A stretch of 64,000 nt of DNA, from NCBI RefSeq assembly GCF_000337495.1, contig NZ_AOIS01000010.1, positions 13,270-77,269 on the forward strand. The letters run 5' to 3'. Each line of letters begins with the position of its first letter. The stretch's first letter is position 1. Below the pieces are notes generated by a model. It was given only the letters and a program-made list of their open reading frames with translations, had not been told where the DNA came from and made no database searches. The position numbers and the translations under genes were made by a program. The stretch comes from Haloterrigena salina JCM 13891 (GTDB lineage: Archaea; Halobacteriota; Halobacteria; Halobacteriales; Natrialbaceae). Below, one piece after another: positions 60,890 through 64,000 of this stretch.

Positions 60890-61786
60890 ATGGACGTTCC
60901 CGAAGACGACCGACTCACGTTCACTCCACCGGCATCGCCGATCGTGGAGGCGGTCATGCAGAACGCGCGGAACCAGCAATACCTCGGCAAGCGCCTCGAC
61001 GCGGCGGGCACCCGCGCCGACCCGGACCATCTCGGCGACATCGTCCGGCACGGGCCGGTTCTCGAAGCGCTCCGAGCGGAGCCCCTGGACCGCCGCGAGA
61101 TCGAGGATCGCCTCGAGGTTTCGCGGGCGACGAGCCACCGCCTGACGAGGTGGCTCGACGAACAGGGGTTCGTCGAGAAGACGGACGGTCGGTTCCGGTT
61201 GACCGGCCGCGGCGAGGCGGTCACCGACGAAGTCCTCCGGTTCGAGGCGAACGTGAGCACCGTCCACCGGATGGGACCGCTGTTGGACGTAATCTGTCCG
61301 CACCACGCGGAGTTCGCCATCGAACCGATGATCGATTCGACCGTGACGATCGCTGAACCGACTGTTCCGGACCGGCCCGCCGAGCGGTTTATCGAACTCG
61401 TCGGCGAGTCGGAGACGTTCCGCGGGTTCAACACGACGCATCTGGCACCGCTGATGATCGGCGAGTTCTACCAGCGAGTGTTCGACGGCACCGAAACCGA
61501 ACTCATTTACCCGCCGGACATCACCGAGCGGCTGCGTGAAACGTATCCGACCCGCGTAACCGAGGCAATCGATCGCGGACGGTTGACCCTCCGGACTCGC
61601 GAGAAACTTCCGTACGGACTCGCGCTCTTCGACGAGCGCGTCGGCCTCGGCGGCTACGACGACGACACGGGGCTGATGCAGGTGCTCGTCGACACGGACT
61701 CGCCCATGGCCCGCGAGTGGGCCGAACGGGTCTACGCGTCGATTGCGGCGGACGCTATGCGACTCGATAGTCAAACAGAACAGTGA
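60890..61786 (+). CDS. FilR1/DUF1724-type winged-helix regulator (paralogue B)
   Basis: 298 residues from ATG 60890 (in-frame GTG three codons upstream, the same spacing as in paralogue A). wHTH: ALRAEPLDRREIEDRLEVSR, TSHRLTRWLDEQGFVEKTDG. Ligand domain with FRGFNTTHLAPLMIGEFYQR and EKLPYGLALFDERVGLGGYD. It is divergent from the methyltransferase gene. High similarity to paralogue A suggests recent duplication and related ligands. Confidence 0.84.
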   Translation: MDVPEDDRLTFTPPASPIVEAVMQNARNQQYLGKRLDAAGTRADPDHLGDIVRHGPVLEALRAEPLDRREIEDRLEVSRATSHRLTRWLDEQGFVEKTDGRFRLTGRGEAVTDEVLRFEANVSTVHRMGPLLDVICPHHAEFAIEPMIDSTVTIAEPTVPDRPAERFIELVGESETFRGFNTTHLAPLMIGEFYQRVFDGTETELIYPPDITERLRETYPTRVTEAIDRGRLTLRTREKLPYGLALFDERVGLGGYDDDTGLMQVLVDTDSPMAREWAERVYASIAADAMRLDSQTEQ

Positions 61787-62098
61787 CATCCTGCCCGCAA
61801 GAGCGGACGGATCCCGGTACAATCTATCACGCATCTTCCACCCAACCCTCTAAATTCGGGCGTTTTACGCCCGAAATGTCGATTCGTTCGTCCGTCGAAC
61901 GAGAGCCTGTCGCGCCCCTTGTCAGAGCGAGCAAGACCGAACGCTCGAGCACGCTCGAGAGCGAGCGGCGACCGTCTTGCTCTCCGCCAATACCGGTGAA
62001 GAGAGTGACACGAACCCGCGGTTAACGACGGCTTGACGAGCCCCACCGTGCAGACGCACGCCCCGAGCATTTACCCGCTAATCCGGTACCCGGCGGTG
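61787..62098. other. Intergenic with structured repeat; MFS promoter region
   Basis: Holds the third structured repeat (61851-61902); its first hairpin TTCGGGCGT-TTT-ACGCCCGAA could also end the regulator transcript. GCTCGAGCACGCTCGAGAGCGAG (61946-61966 area) is a further short repetitive string. No gene seen; an in-frame extension of the MFS gene back to 62033 (TTG) is less likely than ATG 62099. Confidence 0.5.
61851..61902. repeat. Structured intergenic repeat, copy 3
   Basis: First hairpin TTCGGGCGT-TTT-ACGCCCGAA (9 bp), linker TGTCGAT, second hairpin TCGTTCG-TCCGT-CGAACGA (7 bp). The best-formed copy. Confidence 0.7.
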
Positions 62099-63385
62099 AT
62101 GGTCCGAACCGACGCTAACAGAAACCGCTGGTTGATCGCGCTCTCGGCGATCGCGATCCACCTCTCCATCGGATCGATTTACGCGTACAGCGTCTATCAG
62201 AATCCGCTTCGCGACGAGCTAGGGTGGGCAATATCAGACGTCTCGCTGGCCTTTACCGTCGCGATCGTCTTCCTCGCGCTCTCGGCGGCGTTCCTCGGGG
62301 GGTTCGTCGAAAACCGCGGCCCGCGGACCTCGGGATTGATCGCCGCCGGAACGTTCGGCCTCGGAATCATCGGCGCCGGCGTGAGCGTTCAAATAGAGAG
62401 CTACGCCGCGTTCGTCCTGACGTTCGGCGTGATCAGCGGGATCGGTATCGGACTCGGATACATCACGCCGATTTCGACGCTCGTCCAGTGGTTCCCCGAC
62501 CGCCGGGGGATGGCCACCGGGATGGCCGTGATGGGCTTCGGCGCCGGCGCGCTCGTGACCGGCCCGGTCGCGAACTACGTCATGGAGACTGCCAGTATCC
62601 CCGTCACCTTCTACGGCCTCGGCGTGGCCTACTTCCTCCTGATGGCCGCCGGCGCGAGCTATCTGAAGAAGCCGCCGGTCGACTGGGTTCCGGACGGAAT
62701 CGACGAAAGTGAACTCGACACTGCCAACAACGAGAAGGGCGTCTCCGTCAACACCGACCTCGCGGAACTCACCGGCAGCGAGGCCCTGCGGACGCCGCGG
62801 TTCTACCTCGTCTGGCTGGTCATGTTCATCAACATCTCGGCCGGGATCATGCTGCTGTCGGTCGCGTCGCCGATGACGCAGGTCATCGCGCAGGTCGACG
62901 CGGCGACCGCGGCCTCGGTCGTCGGCCTCATCGGCATCTTCAACGGCGGCGGCCGGATCTTCTGGGCGACCGCCTCCGACTACATCGGCCGGACGAGCAC
63001 GTACGGCGTGTTCTTCGGCCTCCAGATCGCCGCGTTCCTGTTGATGCCCCAGATCACCCACATCTGGCTGTTCGCGGGACTGCTGTTCCTCATCATCAGC
63101 GCGTACGGCGGCGGGTTCGCCTGTCTGCCGGCGTATCTGGGCGACCTGTTCGGGACGAAGGAACTCAGTGCTATCCACGGCTACACCCTGACGGCGTGGG
63201 GAGCCGCGGGCGTCGCGGGTCCGATGCTCATCTCCGAGATCGTCGAACGGACCGGTAGCTACGTCATGGCCTTCTACATCATCACCGGCGCGCTGGTCGT
63301 CGGGCTGACCGCCGTGGGCGTCCTGTACTACCGGATCGAGGACGTCCGGGAGTCATCCCCCAGAGCCGACCCGCAGGCGACCTGA
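62099..63385 (+). CDS. OxlT-like MFS transporter
   Basis: 428 residues from ATG 62099, twelve membrane segments. SIGSIYAYSVYQNPLRDELGW at the first helix is typical of the oxalate:formate antiporter (OxlT)/monocarboxylate group, as is ISTLVQWFPDRRGMATGMAV and the second-half IFNGGGRIFWATASDYIGR. A central acidic loop (~200-235) separates the halves. Probable substrates are small carboxylates. It is not possible to say which. Confidence 0.88.
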   Translation: MVRTDANRNRWLIALSAIAIHLSIGSIYAYSVYQNPLRDELGWAISDVSLAFTVAIVFLALSAAFLGGFVENRGPRTSGLIAAGTFGLGIIGAGVSVQIESYAAFVLTFGVISGIGIGLGYITPISTLVQWFPDRRGMATGMAVMGFGAGALVTGPVANYVMETASIPVTFYGLGVAYFLLMAAGASYLKKPPVDWVPDGIDESELDTANNEKGVSVNTDLAELTGSEALRTPRFYLVWLVMFINISAGIMLLSVASPMTQVIAQVDAATAASVVGLIGIFNGGGRIFWATASDYIGRTSTYGVFFGLQIAAFLLMPQITHIWLFAGLLFLIISAYGGGFACLPAYLGDLFGTKELSAIHGYTLTAWGAAGVAGPMLISEIVERTGSYVMAFYIITGALVVGLTAVGVLYYRIEDVRESSPRADPQAT

Positions 63386-63558
63386 TCGCCTCGAGTCGCG
63401 CCGGCGCGACTACTCGAGCGACTTCGCTCCGAGACCGGACGAACGCTCGCGTCGGTGCGCAACCGCACTACTGCGAAACCTGTCGGCTCCCACTGCGGGA
63501 CCTGTCGATTCCCGTGACAGTGAGAAACGCTATCCGTGCCGTCCGCAAACGGTGGGGT

Positions 63559-63720
63559 ATGTTCGGCGATCGAACGCCGTCGGAAGCGACCGAAACGGAA
63601 CGCGAAAGCGGGCGACGCGTCGGGGCAGTGGCGCTGTTGCTCGTCGCGATACTCGGAGCCCTCGCGGTAGCGCTCGGAGCGCGCCGCAGGGAGCGAGCGA
63701 CGCTGGAACCCCCGTTCTGA
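63559..63720 (+). CDS. Small single-helix membrane protein
   Basis: 53 residues from ATG 63559 (68 if GTG 63514 is used). One hydrophobic helix, VGAVALLLVAILGALAVALG, with an Arg-rich C-terminal end (GARRRERATLEPPF), so N-out or N-in is unclear. No family recognised. 174 bp after the MFS gene. Confidence 0.5.
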   Translation: MFGDRTPSEATETERESGRRVGAVALLLVAILGALAVALGARRRERATLEPPF

Positions 63721-63844
63721 TCCGACACCACGTACGGATCCCCGGACTGATCGCTGCAAGCCAGTAGCGCGATTGACACGCCGGAGATCTGCGCGTCCCG
63801 TTCAGGGTGTGCTTTTTCGTATCCCGGGACCGGAGACGGAGGCG

Positions 63845-64000
63845 ATGGATGAACGGACCGAGTCGACGGACGAAGCGGCCATCGTTCGCGTCGCCGGCGG
63901 GTCGGAGAGCGAACGACGAAAACAGCGCGCGCTGGACGAGCTCCGCTCGGCGGCCGAGGAAACCCGCGTCCTCGAGACCGGGCCGACCGGCGTTCGGGAG
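63845..64000 (+). CDS. Hypothetical protein, C-terminus beyond window
   Basis: First 52 codons of a plus-strand gene, MDERTESTDEAAIVRVAGGS, then a charged helical stretch (RRKQRALDELRSAAEE). Open to the window end. The N-terminus gives no family; codon use is typical of the genome, so it is likely real. Confidence 0.55.
   Translation, partial: MDERTESTDEAAIVRVAGGSESERRKQRALDELRSAAEETRVLETGPTGVRE

Overview
This window comes from a halophilic archaeon (class Halobacteria; the overall gene style resembles Natrinema/Haloterrigena relatives, though the species cannot be fixed from sequence alone). The evidence is high GC with strong third-position GC bias, very acidic proteins, TATA boxes about 26 bp upstream of several leaderless start codons, an archaeal SRP RNA, an archaeal lipid prenyltransferase, CDC48, and many haloarchaea-specific small families.

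Region 1 (1-25.6 kb) is dominated by cobalamin (B12) biosynthesis. A minus-strand operon runs cbiT-cbiL-cbiF-cbiG-cbiH1-cbiH2-ferredoxin-(LAGLIDADG-like protein)-cbiX-DUF3209-beta-propeller (10.0 down to 0.6 kb). Further right come cbiA (13.5-14.9 kb), then cobN-cbiC-cbiE on the minus strand, divergent from a ChlI/ChlD-type chelatase subunit gene. Both an early cobalt chelatase (CbiX) and a large CobN/ChlID-type chelatase are present. The cbiA and cobN/chlID promoters share a palindrome, GTTGY-N6-RCAAC, a candidate operator. Inserted between these blocks are a PhaB/FabG-type reductase, a solo TnpB (IS1341-type) insertion element that has cut off the 3' end of a glycosyltransferase gene, a DUF1802 protein, a methyltransferase preceded by a perfect 22-bp palindrome, and a membrane protein.

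Region 2 (25.6-39.1 kb) is core chromosome: an NCS2 purine/uracil permease, an alpha/beta hydrolase, the SRP (7S) RNA gene with promoter and terminator, a PQQ-propeller lipoprotein, CDC48, Hsp20, DUF5798, cysteine synthase, an isoprenyl-synthase-like protein, a CoA-binding protein, a RAD55/KaiC-like ATPase, a DGGGP synthase (UbiA) and tRNA-Arg(TCG).

Region 3 (39.1-50.4 kb) is an accessory island that begins in the 3' end of tRNA-Arg. The 15-bp core CCTGCAGCGCCCATA recurs at 49133 and again at 50356, defining a 10-kb island plus a 1.2-kb tandem segment. The base composition is visibly more AT-rich. The content looks like defence: a McrB/McrC pair, a beta-class DNA methyltransferase, a Schlafen AlbA_2 protein, a CARF-wHTH (DUF6293-type) regulator, an operon of five tiny genes headed by a tandem DUF2080 protein, and a two-gene unit with a possible TIM-barrel (DpdA/TGT-like) protein. 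No integrase is visible.

Region 4 (50.4-64 kb) holds a large MEDS/PAS/GAF histidine kinase, an alpha/beta hydrolase, two paralogous winged-helix (FilR1/DUF1724-type) regulators flanking a group with a bicovalent FAD oxidase, a TauE exporter, an ABM-fold monooxygenase and a methyltransferase, then an OxlT-like MFS transporter. Three copies of a structured intergenic repeat lie in this part of the window.
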